Source: Haematobacter missouriensis
Lineage (GTDB): Bacteria > Pseudomonadota > Alphaproteobacteria > Rhodobacterales > Rhodobacteraceae
Assembly: GCF_000740775.1 (NCBI RefSeq)
Contig: NZ_JFGS01000012.1
Location: 60,180-124,179, forward strand
Reading direction: 5' to 3'
Length of the DNA: 64,000 nt
The notes under the pieces were generated by a model. It was not told the DNA's origin, ran no database searches, and saw only the letters and a list, made by a program, of their open reading frames with translations. Numbering within the stretch: position 1 is the first letter of the stretch; the number at the start of each line of letters is the position of its first letter. The position numbers were made by a program, and so were the translations under genes. Positions 27,297-35,566 of the stretch are shown here, piece after piece.

Positions 27297-27959
27297 ATGG
27301 GCTACGCTTGGGATTTCTCCTCCGTCATCCGCTACAAACAGGTTCTGATCGAGGGGCTGCTCGGTACCCTGTGGCTGGCTGCACTCGCTGTCACAACGGC
27401 GATGGTGGTGGGTATCGTCGTGGCGCTATGCCGTATCTCTGCAACGCGGCTGCTGTCCTGGCCGGCTGCAGCGGTCATCGCGTTCTTCCGCAATATACCG
27501 TATATCGTACAGCTTTTCTGGTTCTTCTATGCGGTGCCGGTGATCTTCGGCGTGCAGGCGTCACCTTTTCTTGCCGCCTATGTCTCCCTCTCACTTTATG
27601 GCGGCGCCTATTTTGCCGAAATCTACCGTGCTGGGATCCGTTCGATCGACCGAGGCCAGTGGGAGGGCGCGAAGGCCATCGGCCTCCCGATGGGCGGCGT
27701 CATGCGGCACGTCATTCTGCCGCAGGCGCTCCGCCGCACGGTTCCCGCTCTCACCACGCAGACGATCGAGATGGTAAAGCTTACCACCGTCGCGTCGTCC
27801 GTCGCCTATTTCGATATTCTCTACGCCGGCAAGCTGATCGCGGATCAGGATTTCCGCCCTATCGAAGCCTATACTTCGGTGGCAATTCTGCTGATTGGCG
27901 CGCTGCTCATCCTGTCATGGGCCGCTTCGCGGCTTGAAACGAGGCTCCGCCGTGCCTGA
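27297..27959 (+). CDS. Amino-acid ABC transporter permease (second subunit)
   Basis: A 220-aa inner-membrane permease, paralogous to the preceding gene and 3 nt after it. About five helices; EAA loop DRGQWEGAKAIGLPMGGVMRHVILPQA. FFRNIPYIVQLFWFFYAVP is typical of the family. Its last codons overlap the GTG start of the aminotransferase by 8 nt, indicating translational coupling. Confidence 0.92.
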   Translation: MGYAWDFSSVIRYKQVLIEGLLGTLWLAALAVTTAMVVGIVVALCRISATRLLSWPAAAVIAFFRNIPYIVQLFWFFYAVPVIFGVQASPFLAAYVSLSLYGGAYFAEIYRAGIRSIDRGQWEGAKAIGLPMGGVMRHVILPQALRRTVPALTTQTIEMVKLTTVASSVAYFDILYAGKLIADQDFRPIEAYTSVAILLIGALLILSWAASRLETRLRRA

Positions 27960-29175
27960 TACCCTGACTGCATCCTTCCGGCCCTCCGAAGCGCTTCGGC
28001 GCACGGGTTCGTCCGCCACGATCACTATTACCCAGAGGGCGCGAGATATGCGTGCCGCCGGGCTGGATGTGATCTCCCTCAGCGCTGGTCAGCCGGACTT
28101 CAACACGCCCGCCCATATCGGCGAGGCAGCCGCCGAGGCGATCCGCCGGGGGGAGACGCGCTATCCGCCGGTTGCAGGCATCCCGGAACTCCGATCCGCA
28201 ATCGCTGCAAAGTTTCGGCGGGAGAATGGATTGGAATATCAGGCCAATGAAACCATCGTCAGCACAGGGGGCAAGCAGGTGATCGCGAACGCCCTGCTGG
28301 CGACGCTCGGGCCGGGCGATGAAGTTGTGATCCCGACGCCGAGCTGGGTTTCATATCCACAGCTGACCACCTATTGCGGCGCGACGCCGGTGCTTGTCCC
28401 CGGCGATCCGCGGCACCAATACAAGGTATCACCCGAGACGGTCGCGGCGGCGATCACGCCGCGTACCCGCTGGATCATCCTGAACACGCCGAACAATCCA
28501 ACCGGCGCGGTGTATTCTGCAGCAGAACTCGCCGCCTTGGCCGAGGTATTGGAGCGGCATCCGCAGGTCTGGATCCTGACCGACGACATGTACGAGCATC
28601 TACGCTACGACGATATTCCCTTCGCGACAATGGCGCAGGTCGCGCCTGAGCTGAAGGAGCGTACGTTAACGATGAATGGCGTCTCCAAGGCCTACGCCAT
28701 GACAGGTTGGCGGATCGGTTACGGGGCGGGGCCACGCCCCCTGATCGCGGCGATGGAGAAGCTTCAGACCCAGATCACCTCCGGTGCCTGTTCCATTGCA
28801 CAATGGGCAGCGGTGGCGGCGCTTCGGGGTCCGCAGGATTATGTGTCCCGGAGCCGCGAGGTCTTCGACCGTCGCCGGAAGTCGGTGGTCGCGCGGTTGC
28901 GCTCCATTCCGGGCATGACCTGCGACATGCCGGGGGGTGCATTCTACGTCTATCCGTCCTGCACGGGCTACATTGGCCGCACGACCCCGGCAGGGCGGCG
29001 GATCGAGACGGACGAGGATTTCGTCATGGCCCTCCTGTCGGAAGCGCGGGTCGCCACAGTGCATGGCGCCGCGTTCGGCGGCACCGACAGTTTCCGGATT
29101 TCCTATGCAGCCGCGGATGAGGAACTGATGCGCGGCTGCGACCGGATCGCAGAATTCTGCGCGTCCCTACGCTGA
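27952..29175 (+). CDS. Class I/II PLP aminotransferase (AspC/AAT-I like)
   Basis: A 407-aa aminotransferase, fold type I. Motifs: SAGQPDFNTP near the N-terminus, PTPSWVSYP, NTPNNPTGAV with the cofactor Asn, TDDMYEHLRY with the ring-stacking Asp/Tyr pair, and NGVSKAYAMTGWRIGY carrying the Schiff-base Lys; C-terminal FRISYA binds the substrate carboxylate. This is the Rhizobium/Thermus-type aspartate or prephenate aminotransferase group. The GTG start at 27952 overlaps the permease stop. Its place in the ABC operon suggests it deaminates the imported compound or a product of it. Confidence 0.92.
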   Translation: MPDTLTASFRPSEALRRTGSSATITITQRARDMRAAGLDVISLSAGQPDFNTPAHIGEAAAEAIRRGETRYPPVAGIPELRSAIAAKFRRENGLEYQANETIVSTGGKQVIANALLATLGPGDEVVIPTPSWVSYPQLTTYCGATPVLVPGDPRHQYKVSPETVAAAITPRTRWIILNTPNNPTGAVYSAAELAALAEVLERHPQVWILTDDMYEHLRYDDIPFATMAQVAPELKERTLTMNGVSKAYAMTGWRIGYGAGPRPLIAAMEKLQTQITSGACSIAQWAAVAALRGPQDYVSRSREVFDRRRKSVVARLRSIPGMTCDMPGGAFYVYPSCTGYIGRTTPAGRRIETDEDFVMALLSEARVATVHGAAFGGTDSFRISYAAADEELMRGCDRIAEFCASLR

Positions 29176-29618
29176 GATAAGGTAGTCTGCGAAGCTGTTT
29201 GTCGCGTTTGATCCCTGTCAAGGCGCGGCGGTTCGCTTGACCGGCTGCTGAACTGGCTTTCTGCCCTGTGTCGGAGTGGAGATCGTTCGCGATGTGACGA
29301 AATCTAGCCGGAAATTCAACTAATTCCGGGCGTTTCTACCCCAATTTTCTGATTTCCGGCACATAGGCATGACACTTTAGGAGTTTGTCGACGGTGTGTT
29401 AAGGAATGCCGAAAAGCCTGGCGGCTGCCATGAGGTCGGCACATGTGGGAAACCACGTGAGAAACCACAGGTTGCGGGCTCTACCAGACCGGTCTTCTGA
29501 TATTTCATCAGCCGCTACACACGGCGGAGAAGGCCGCAGGGGCGAGCTGCGCCCTGTCGGTTGACATTTTAGCGATCCTCTTTTCAGGTCGTTCGCGACG
29601 ATAGGGAGAGATAGAACC
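29176..29618. other. Intergenic region with a weak hairpin
   Basis: No gene is supported. CCGGAAATTCAACTAATTCCGG (29308-29329) can form a hairpin that may end the preceding operon, but it lacks a clear U-run. A promoter for the thioesterase gene should lie near the right end. Confidence 0.4.
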
Positions 29619-30053
29619 ATGAATCCTTCAACCATGACCGGACTGGATTTGCTGCGTGCCGCAGCGGCGGGCAAACTTCCTCGCGCGTCGATCAGTGGTA
29701 CGATGGGCATGTCCACGATGGAGGTGGAGGAGGGACATATTGTTATCCACGCGCGGGCTGACGAACGGCACCTCAACCCTATGGGCGGTGTTCATGGCGG
29801 TTTCGCTGCGACCGTGTTGGATTCGGTCACTGGGTGCGCCGTGCATTCTCTTCTGCCTGCGGGCGCGCGCTATGGCACTGTGGACCTCAGTGTAAAGATG
29901 CTCCGCCCCGTTCCTCGCGATCAGGCCCTGCTGGCCGAGGCCAGAGTGACGCATCTGTCGCGCTCGCTTGGCGTGGCAGAGGGGACGCTGCGCGATGACG
30001 CGGGCAATCTGCTCGCCAGTGCTTCGGCGACCTGCTTTATAAAGCGGGCCTGA
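29619..30053 (+). CDS. PaaI-family hotdog-fold acyl-CoA thioesterase
   Basis: A 144-aa hotdog protein that should hydrolyse short-chain or aromatic acyl-CoA. It has HLNPMGGVHGGFAATVLDSVTGCAV, the signature active-site helix of the PaaI/YdiI family, then YGTVDLSVKMLRPV. ATG 29619 follows an AGGGAGAG stretch. It stands alone between the aminotransferase operon and IS debris; a housekeeping role against stalled CoA esters is plausible. Confidence 0.88.
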   Translation: MNPSTMTGLDLLRAAAAGKLPRASISGTMGMSTMEVEEGHIVIHARADERHLNPMGGVHGGFAATVLDSVTGCAVHSLLPAGARYGTVDLSVKMLRPVPRDQALLAEARVTHLSRSLGVAEGTLRDDAGNLLASASATCFIKRA

Positions 30054-30904
30054 CAAGGTCTGAGGCTCCGGGGACGGCTGTCGGCCTTGCAGGAAAGCCG
30101 CATATCTTGCGCCCTGAAGGCGTAAACTAGGACCAGCCCACTCTTTATGCCTGCCGTCGCTACGAGGCGTTGCAAGGCTCATGACATTTAGCAGGCTGCT
30201 GAAAAAGTAGGGCACCTATCCGGGGTTGCCTCGAAAGCCAGAAATCGGTTCGGTCACGAGCCAAAACTTGCGGTTTTCGGAGCGCTCTTCAATAATGGGG
30301 GGAAGGCTTCCGCCCAACGGCAACCGCGGAATGCTCTGTCGGCAACCTGTTGGTAAGCGATGGCGCGCGCCGCGACGCTGGGATGCGGCTAAATCCTTGG
30401 GCGGGGCACGGGGAAGTCCTCCGTCCGCGAGATATCGTTTCTGCACCAGCCTTGAAGTTCTGATCGCGGGGAAATGACCCCACGCTCAACGGAGCCCCCA
30501 GAAGAACCGGCGCGGAATGCCGATCGGCACTCTCGCGATGCCGGGATGTGGGAAGCACTGCATCACAATCTACCTCGGTACCGATCAGAGCTTCTTCCGT
30601 TCTCGCCACGCCGAGACAGCTGGCCTGTGAGTGCTGGACGCGACTCCCGCTTGGTAGGAGCCCGCGGTCAATCTTCGTGTTGGCGGACTTGCAGGCCGTG
30701 GTCCGGTGACGGGTAGGCCAGAATTTCATGCCGAGAGCCCGCAACGTGGATGCCTCGTAAGAGTCCTGCTCGAAGGCGACTGCTGCGATAGCGTACCTGC
30801 AGCCTGCTACGGACGCTCCAAAAACGGCATCTCAGCGCAGCGCTCATTTGCGAAAGCAAATGTGCATTCTCACAAAAGGCTTGCGGCAGAAATGCCTGTC
30901 AGGT
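30054..30904. other. Intergenic region with IS terminal-repeat-like sequence
   Basis: About 850 bases without a supported gene. GGCTGCTGAAAAAGT (30194-30208) is typical of IS terminal repeats and may mark a vanished element. CATTTGC-GAAA-GCAAATG (30845-30862) is a perfect small hairpin close to the zinc GTPase promoter. Confidence 0.45.
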
Positions 30905-30922
30905 AATGCAACGTAATAACAT
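30905..30922. promoter_or_regulatory. Candidate Zur box
   Basis: AATGCAACGTAATAACAT keeps the outer AATG and the full ATAACAT half of the alphaproteobacterial zinc-uptake-regulator motif as I recall it (AATGTTATANNATAACATT); the left half is degenerate. It is 16 nt upstream of the zinc GTPase start. Confidence 0.45.
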
Positions 30923-30938
30923 AACTTTTGAGTGTGTC

Positions 30939-32162
30939 ATGACCATCAGTTCCCTCATCCCTGATCTCAGACTGCCAGTTACAGTGCTTTCAGGTTTTCT
31001 GGGTGCAGGTAAAACGACCCTCCTCAATCATGTCCTGAACAACCGCGAGGGCCGTCGCGTCGCGGTTATCGTCAACGACATGTCGGAGGTGAATATCGAC
31101 GCCGATCTCGTGCGAGGTGGAACCCAACTGTCGCGGGCGGAGGAGAAGCTGGTGGAGATGACGAACGGGTGCATCTGCTGCACCCTGCGCGACGATCTGC
31201 TGCTTGAGGTGCGACGTCTCGCGGAGGAAGGTCGCTTCGACTATCTTCTCATTGAATCCACAGGGGTCGCAGAGCCGCTCCCCGTTGCCGCGACCTTCGA
31301 TTTCCGCGATGCGGCGGGCGAAAGCCTGTCGGATATCGCCCGCCTCGACACGATGGTGACCGTGGTCGACGCGGTTAACCTCACACGGGATTTCTCCAGC
31401 CACGACTTCATCGCTGATCGCGGCGAGAGCCTCGGAACGGAGGATGAGCGAACGCTGGTCAACCTGCTGACGGACCAGATCGAATTCGCCGATGTCATCA
31501 TCCTGAACAAGGTTACCGCTGCGGGCCCGGTCCTGCTGGATCTGGCGCGCAAGATCATCCGCGCCCTAAACCCGGATGCCCGGCTGATCGAGACGGATTT
31601 CAGTCGGGTGGCAGCTGAGGACATCCTTGACACGGGGAGGTTCGATTTCGACAGGGCGCATGAGCATCCGCTCTGGGCCAAGGAGCTTTATGGCTCTGAA
31701 AGCCACGTCCCGGAGACGGAGGAATATGGGATTTCCTCCTTTGTGTATCGGGCCAGGCGGCCGTTCGACCCAAACGCCATTCACGCCGTTCTCAACGGAG
31801 ATCTGCCCGGTGTGATCCGGTCGAAGGGGCATTTCTGGATCGCGAGCCGCCCGGACTGGGCGGTGGAGTTCAGCCTCGCCGGTGCCGTCTCCAGTGTGAC
31901 ACCGCTTGGTGGGTGGTGGGCTTCGGTGCCGCGCGTCCGCTGGCCCAGTCATCCAGACAGCCTCGCAGAGGTGGAAAAGGTCTGGGAGGAGCCGTGGGGT
32001 GACCGGCGGCAAGAACTGGTATTCATCGGCGCCGGCATGGACCGGGAGGCGCTGACAATGGCCTTGGACGCCGCTTTGGTCGACGCCCAGGATTTTACCC
32101 CCGCGCTGTGGAAGCAGTTGCCTGATCCGTTTCCAAAATGGCAAAAACGCCAGCTGGCTTGA
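30939..32162 (+). CDS. COG0523 (CobW/ZNG1-type) GTPase, putative zinc metallochaperone
   Basis: A 407-aa G3E GTPase. Walker A is [21 protein letters not shown] follows, and the metal site is [12 protein letters not shown] (CxCC). [12 protein letters not shown] and ILNKV complete the GTP site, and a CobW_C domain occupies the last 100 residues. Such proteins deliver Zn2+ to client enzymes during zinc starvation. I chose ATG 30939 because the upstream in-frame ATG (30906) falls inside the putative Zur box. It is not near cobalamin genes, so a zinc role fits better than a CobW role. Confidence 0.85.
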   Translation: MTISSLIPDLRLPVTVLSGFLGAGKTTLLNHVLNNREGRRVAVIVNDMSEVNIDADLVRGGTQLSRAEEKLVEMTNGCICCTLRDDLLLEVRRLAEEGRFDYLLIESTGVAEPLPVAATFDFRDAAGESLSDIARLDTMVTVVDAVNLTRDFSSHDFIADRGESLGTEDERTLVNLLTDQIEFADVIILNKVTAAGPVLLDLARKIIRALNPDARLIETDFSRVAAEDILDTGRFDFDRAHEHPLWAKELYGSESHVPETEEYGISSFVYRARRPFDPNAIHAVLNGDLPGVIRSKGHFWIASRPDWAVEFSLAGAVSSVTPLGGWWASVPRVRWPSHPDSLAEVEKVWEEPWGDRRQELVFIGAGMDREALTMALDAALVDAQDFTPALWKQLPDPFPKWQKRQLA

Positions 32163-32251
32163 GCAACCCTTTCAAACCGCAATTTTCCAGAGGCATTGGA
32201 GTGCCCGCCTGGCGGCACTGGCCTTATGCCTCGGACAGAAGGAGTCCCGCG

Positions 32252-32599
32252 ATGGCGAAGAATCTCGCCACCTCCCTGAAGTGCCGGCGCCGGGTCTGCC
32301 AGATGGAGCGTTACGATGGGCTTCCGCCTGAACTCAGGGCGTGGCTCGCAGGGGCAGCTTTGCCGTGGAGTCCCCATTCCGCCCTGCAAGTGTGGTCGCG
32401 CGCATTTCGTGCGGCGCAAGGTGATGCGGGATCGGCTCGCGCACGGCTTGACCAGACGGAGCGGAGGATGCTGGAAAGGGACCGCGCCAGAATCTGGGGC
32501 CGCAGCTATCCTCGACCGGCTGGTCTCGACGAGACGGAGAGCGGTGGCCTTAAGCCGAAGGGGGGGCAGGGGGGACACCCTGGTAGCTTTCAGAGCTGA
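32252..32599 (+). CDS. DUF6525 family protein
   Basis: A 115-aa protein. After a basic start (MAKNLATSLKCRRR) it has YDGLPPELRAWLAGAALPWSP, ARLDQTERRMLERD and ARIWGRSYPR, the pattern of small rhodobacterial DUF6525 proteins. The function is unknown. ATG 32252 has AGAAGGAG 7 nt upstream, a very good site, so I prefer it to the in-frame ATG at 32138 that overlaps the GTPase stop. It may be co-transcribed with the zinc GTPase. Confidence 0.7.
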   Translation: MAKNLATSLKCRRRVCQMERYDGLPPELRAWLAGAALPWSPHSALQVWSRAFRAAQGDAGSARARLDQTERRMLERDRARIWGRSYPRPAGLDETESGGLKPKGGQGGHPGSFQS

Positions 32600-32721
32600 C
32601 ATCGCGGCGGCTCCGAAGTGGCTTGATGCCGTAGCTCCTCTGGGGGCAGGGCGTCGTATTAATCTCGACTGCCCAGTTTTAGGGGACATGGTTCACTTCT
32701 GCAGCTGACGGCAGGGTTTCA

Positions 32722-32890
32722 ATGGAACGCTACGACCTGTGCGAGTGCGAATGGCGGGGGAACGCGCCGTTGTTGCCGCAAGCTGGCCGGGGAAGGCCGG
32801 ATTCGGGACAGTCGCGCGGTAAACGGGATTCTTCATTCCGCACCCGAGTACCGCGGTGTGACCCGTTCCCACGGCTATTGAATGGCTTAT
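32722..32890 (+). pseudogene. Decayed IS5-type transposase N-terminal fragment
   Basis: The frame begins MERYDLCECEWRGNAPLLPQ, like the MxRYDLxxFEWxxIxPLLP start of IS5/IS1031 transposases. A shift then gives DSRAVNGILHS, like the next motif (DxRxVxNGI). It stops at 32890 and nothing of the catalytic domain follows. Confidence 0.5.
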
Positions 32891-33467
32891 AGCCGTTTCA
32901 ACGGCTTTTTGAGGCGCGGTATCCGGCTGCGGGGATTGAGAAGCTGACCAGCGCACACCGCAACTGATCCGGTTCATCGACTGCTGCAGATTCACGCCCA
33001 TCAGCTTGGCGCTGGTAAAAAAGAAGTGCGGGATCCTGTGCCTGTTCATTCTGGTGGTGGGCCATGCTCCAGGAACAGCGCCGTTCTCGATCGGGATGGC
33101 CTGCCGGTCCGCCTGCCTGTCACGCCTGGCCATATGGCATTTGCGAACGCCTCCGATATGCCGGTGTTGCCTCAGGCGTTGCCACCCGACGCCCATAGTC
33201 CAAGTTGACTGGCCCGGGCAGCTGTGTTTGCACGCGCAGGTGGCGCAAGAGAAGAAGCCCGCGTTCCTGCCCAGCGTCATAGCCACCCGGATCACGCCGC
33301 CTTCTGTTCGATCGCTGCTGCCGCGTTAACCCGATCAAAAGAATGTTCTGTAAACCTGAGCACGTCCCCCGCTTCGCCACATGCTACGAGCAACACACAG
33401 CCAGCTTCCTCTCCGCCGGCACGCTCCTATTGGAGAGGAGAGGCGTTCGATGGTATCCGTAGCTTGG
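32891..33467. other. Intergenic region, no gene recognised
   Basis: Several short frames on both strands show no family features. The region is probably transposon debris downstream of the coxG stop. Confidence 0.35.
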
Positions 33468-33914
33468 TCAGGCTGTCTCCGTGATCCTCTGGTTCAGGGC
33501 ATCGAAGAACTGGAGCGTGAGCTTCTTGGCGGTCGAGTCGATCAGCCGGGTACCGAGCTGTGCAAGCTTGCCGCCGATCTTCGCTTCCGCCTCGTAGCTC
33601 AGCAGAGTACCCCCTTCCACAGGGGCGAGGGCTATCACCGCGCCACCTTCGGCAAAGCCCGCAACGCCGCCCGACCCCTTGCCGAAGATGCGATAGCCGT
33701 TCGGCGGGTCGATCTCGCTCAGAGTGACCTCACCGGCGAACCGCGCCTTGACTGGCCCGACCTTGAGCGCGACCGTCGCCGTCAGCCGGTCATCCTCTCC
33801 GCGCTCGAGACTTTCGCAACCGGGAATGCAGGCTCTCAGCACTTCGGGGTCGTTGATCATCTGCCAAACCGTCTCCACGGGGGCGGGGATCAGTTGTTCG
33901 CCGGTGAGTTTCAT
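33468..33914 (-). CDS. CoxG-type SRPBCC domain protein
   Basis: A 148-aa START/SRPBCC-fold protein of the carbon monoxide dehydrogenase subunit G family. It shows MKLTGEQLIPAPVETVWQMI, PGCESLE and SGGVAGFAEGGA. In CO dehydrogenase clusters CoxG helps anchor or assemble the enzyme; this version lacks the C-terminal membrane tail of longer homologues. It is the last gene of hyuA-hyuB-coxG, 12 nt after hyuB, and may serve the molybdenum hydroxylase encoded by 23308-25638 and 40905-42228 (inference). Confidence 0.88.
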   Translation of the reverse strand: MKLTGEQLIPAPVETVWQMINDPEVLRACIPGCESLERGEDDRLTATVALKVGPVKARFAGEVTLSEIDPPNGYRIFGKGSGGVAGFAEGGAVIALAPVEGGTLLSYEAEAKIGGKLAQLGTRLIDSTAKKLTLQFFDALNQRITETA

Positions 33915-33926
33915 CTCATCCTCCGC

Positions 33927-35543
33927 TCAGATGTAGCCAGCGGCACGATCAGCCTCGACCGCCGCCGGATCACGTTCCGCCGTTGTCCCGAAACCAGCGC
34001 CACCCGGTGTCCGCATATGGATGCGGTCGCCCTTGCGGATGACATGCTGCACCTTCTGCTCGTTCGGCGTCAACGCACGGTCGTTGATTTCCAAAACTCC
34101 AGGTTGGCCACTGTCGCCGCCCGCGATCCCCGGCGGGGGTACCACGGTCCGCTCGGCGTGGAAACCGACCACGACCGGCAGATCCGAGCGATATTCCAGC
34201 AGCGTCTCCTGCCCCAGGCCGCCGCGATGCCGCCCTTCGCCGCCGGAGCCAATGCGGAAGCGCTTGTGATGCACGCGGAAGTTCGACTGCTGCTCCATCA
34301 TCTCGACCGGAACGCAGGAGATGTTGGAGGGCCAGCTAAGCACGTTGTAGCCATCGCGTTGATCGGTGCCGCCTGTCCCGCCGTTGAAGAAGAACTTGTT
34401 CACATAAGTTTCGCCAGTGGGGGTGACGCCGGTGGCCTGAAGGCTCCACAGCGGCGAACCGGGGCCGGCGGCGACGCGCGTGGGATCGGCCTTTGCCAAG
34501 GCACCGAAGACGGCAAACGGCAGGAAGTGGCCGGTCAGCGTCCGTGTCTGGCCGGAGGCCGGATAGCGGTGGTTGAGGATCGATCCTTCCGGTGCGGTGA
34601 CTTCTATGGGCCGGAGTGCGCCGTCGTTGTTGGGCATGTCGGGCGCCAGAATGCACTTCAGTCCATAGACCGTCTGGGCATAGGTGTAGCAGAGCGCCAC
34701 GTTCACAGCGCGGTCGACCTGCGGAGAGGTGCCGTCGTAATCCACCAAAACGCTGTCACCCTGCACCCTGACCTTGATCCTGATGGTCAGCGGCTCGACC
34801 ACGCCATCGGTGTTCAATTCGTAGTGGTATTCACCATCCGGGAACTTGCGGATGGCGTCCCGCATGGCGGCCTCCGACCGATCGAGGATTTCGTCGGCGA
34901 GGCTCACGAGTTCGGTGAGCTGGTAGTCGTCCATGAGAGCGAAGAGTCGCTTTTCCATCAACTCCAGCGCGGAGACCTGTGCCCAGAGATCGCCCACCAC
35001 CTGATCTGGCACGCGCACGTTCTTGCGCAGCAGCGCGATGAAGGTCTGGTCGACCTTTCCTGCGTCGATCAGCTTCAGCATCGGGACCTGAAAACCTTCC
35101 TCGAACACGTCGCGGATGTCGGAGGTGCCTGTGCGACCGCCCATGTCGGGCGAATGCGTGGTGGAGGCGGCGAAGCCCGTAAGCTTTCCGTTCAGGAAGA
35201 TCGGCTTCACCACGGTCAGATCCGGAAGGTGGCCGGTGCCCATCCATGGGTCGTTGGTGATGAGCACGTCGCCCGGGTTCAGCGTCTCCGCCGGAAAATG
35301 GTCGAGGAAATGCCGCACCGTCTTCGGCAGGGTGCCGATGAAGGAGGGGATGGAGTCGGTCGCCTGTCCCAGACACCGGCCCTTCGGATCGGTGATGATG
35401 CAGGAGAAATCGTAGGATTCCCGCACGAGTGTGGAGAAGGAGCTGCGCACCAGCGCTGCCGCTGCCTCATCGACCACGGAGACGAGCCGGGTCCAGATCA
35501 CTTCGAGGGTGACGGCGTCGAACCGAGGGGTTTGCATGAGCAT
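33927..35543 (-). CDS. hyuB: Hydantoinase B/oxoprolinase family protein
   Basis: A 538-aa HyuB subunit. Family motifs are SFSTLVRESYDFSC, DVLITNDPWMGTGHLPDL, HSPDMGGR and the C-terminal SGGEGRHRGGLGQE and RTPGGAGFG. Together with HyuA it forms ATP-dependent cyclic-imide or lactam hydrolases (hydantoin, N-methylhydantoin, 5-oxoproline) or related carboxylases. It starts 23 nt after hyuA. The precise substrate is unknown. Confidence 0.93.
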   Translation of the reverse strand: MLMQTPRFDAVTLEVIWTRLVSVVDEAAAALVRSSFSTLVRESYDFSCIITDPKGRCLGQATDSIPSFIGTLPKTVRHFLDHFPAETLNPGDVLITNDPWMGTGHLPDLTVVKPIFLNGKLTGFAASTTHSPDMGGRTGTSDIRDVFEEGFQVPMLKLIDAGKVDQTFIALLRKNVRVPDQVVGDLWAQVSALELMEKRLFALMDDYQLTELVSLADEILDRSEAAMRDAIRKFPDGEYHYELNTDGVVEPLTIRIKVRVQGDSVLVDYDGTSPQVDRAVNVALCYTYAQTVYGLKCILAPDMPNNDGALRPIEVTAPEGSILNHRYPASGQTRTLTGHFLPFAVFGALAKADPTRVAAGPGSPLWSLQATGVTPTGETYVNKFFFNGGTGGTDQRDGYNVLSWPSNISCVPVEMMEQQSNFRVHHKRFRIGSGGEGRHRGGLGQETLLEYRSDLPVVVGFHAERTVVPPPGIAGGDSGQPGVLEINDRALTPNEQKVQHVIRKGDRIHMRTPGGAGFGTTAERDPAAVEADRAAGYI

Positions 35544-35566
35544 CTTGCTGTTCCTGTCCCTGAGCG

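Noticed and set aside
30845..30862. CATTTGC-GAAA-GCAAATG hairpin as a terminator
   Set aside because: No U-run follows and there is no gene immediately upstream to terminate.
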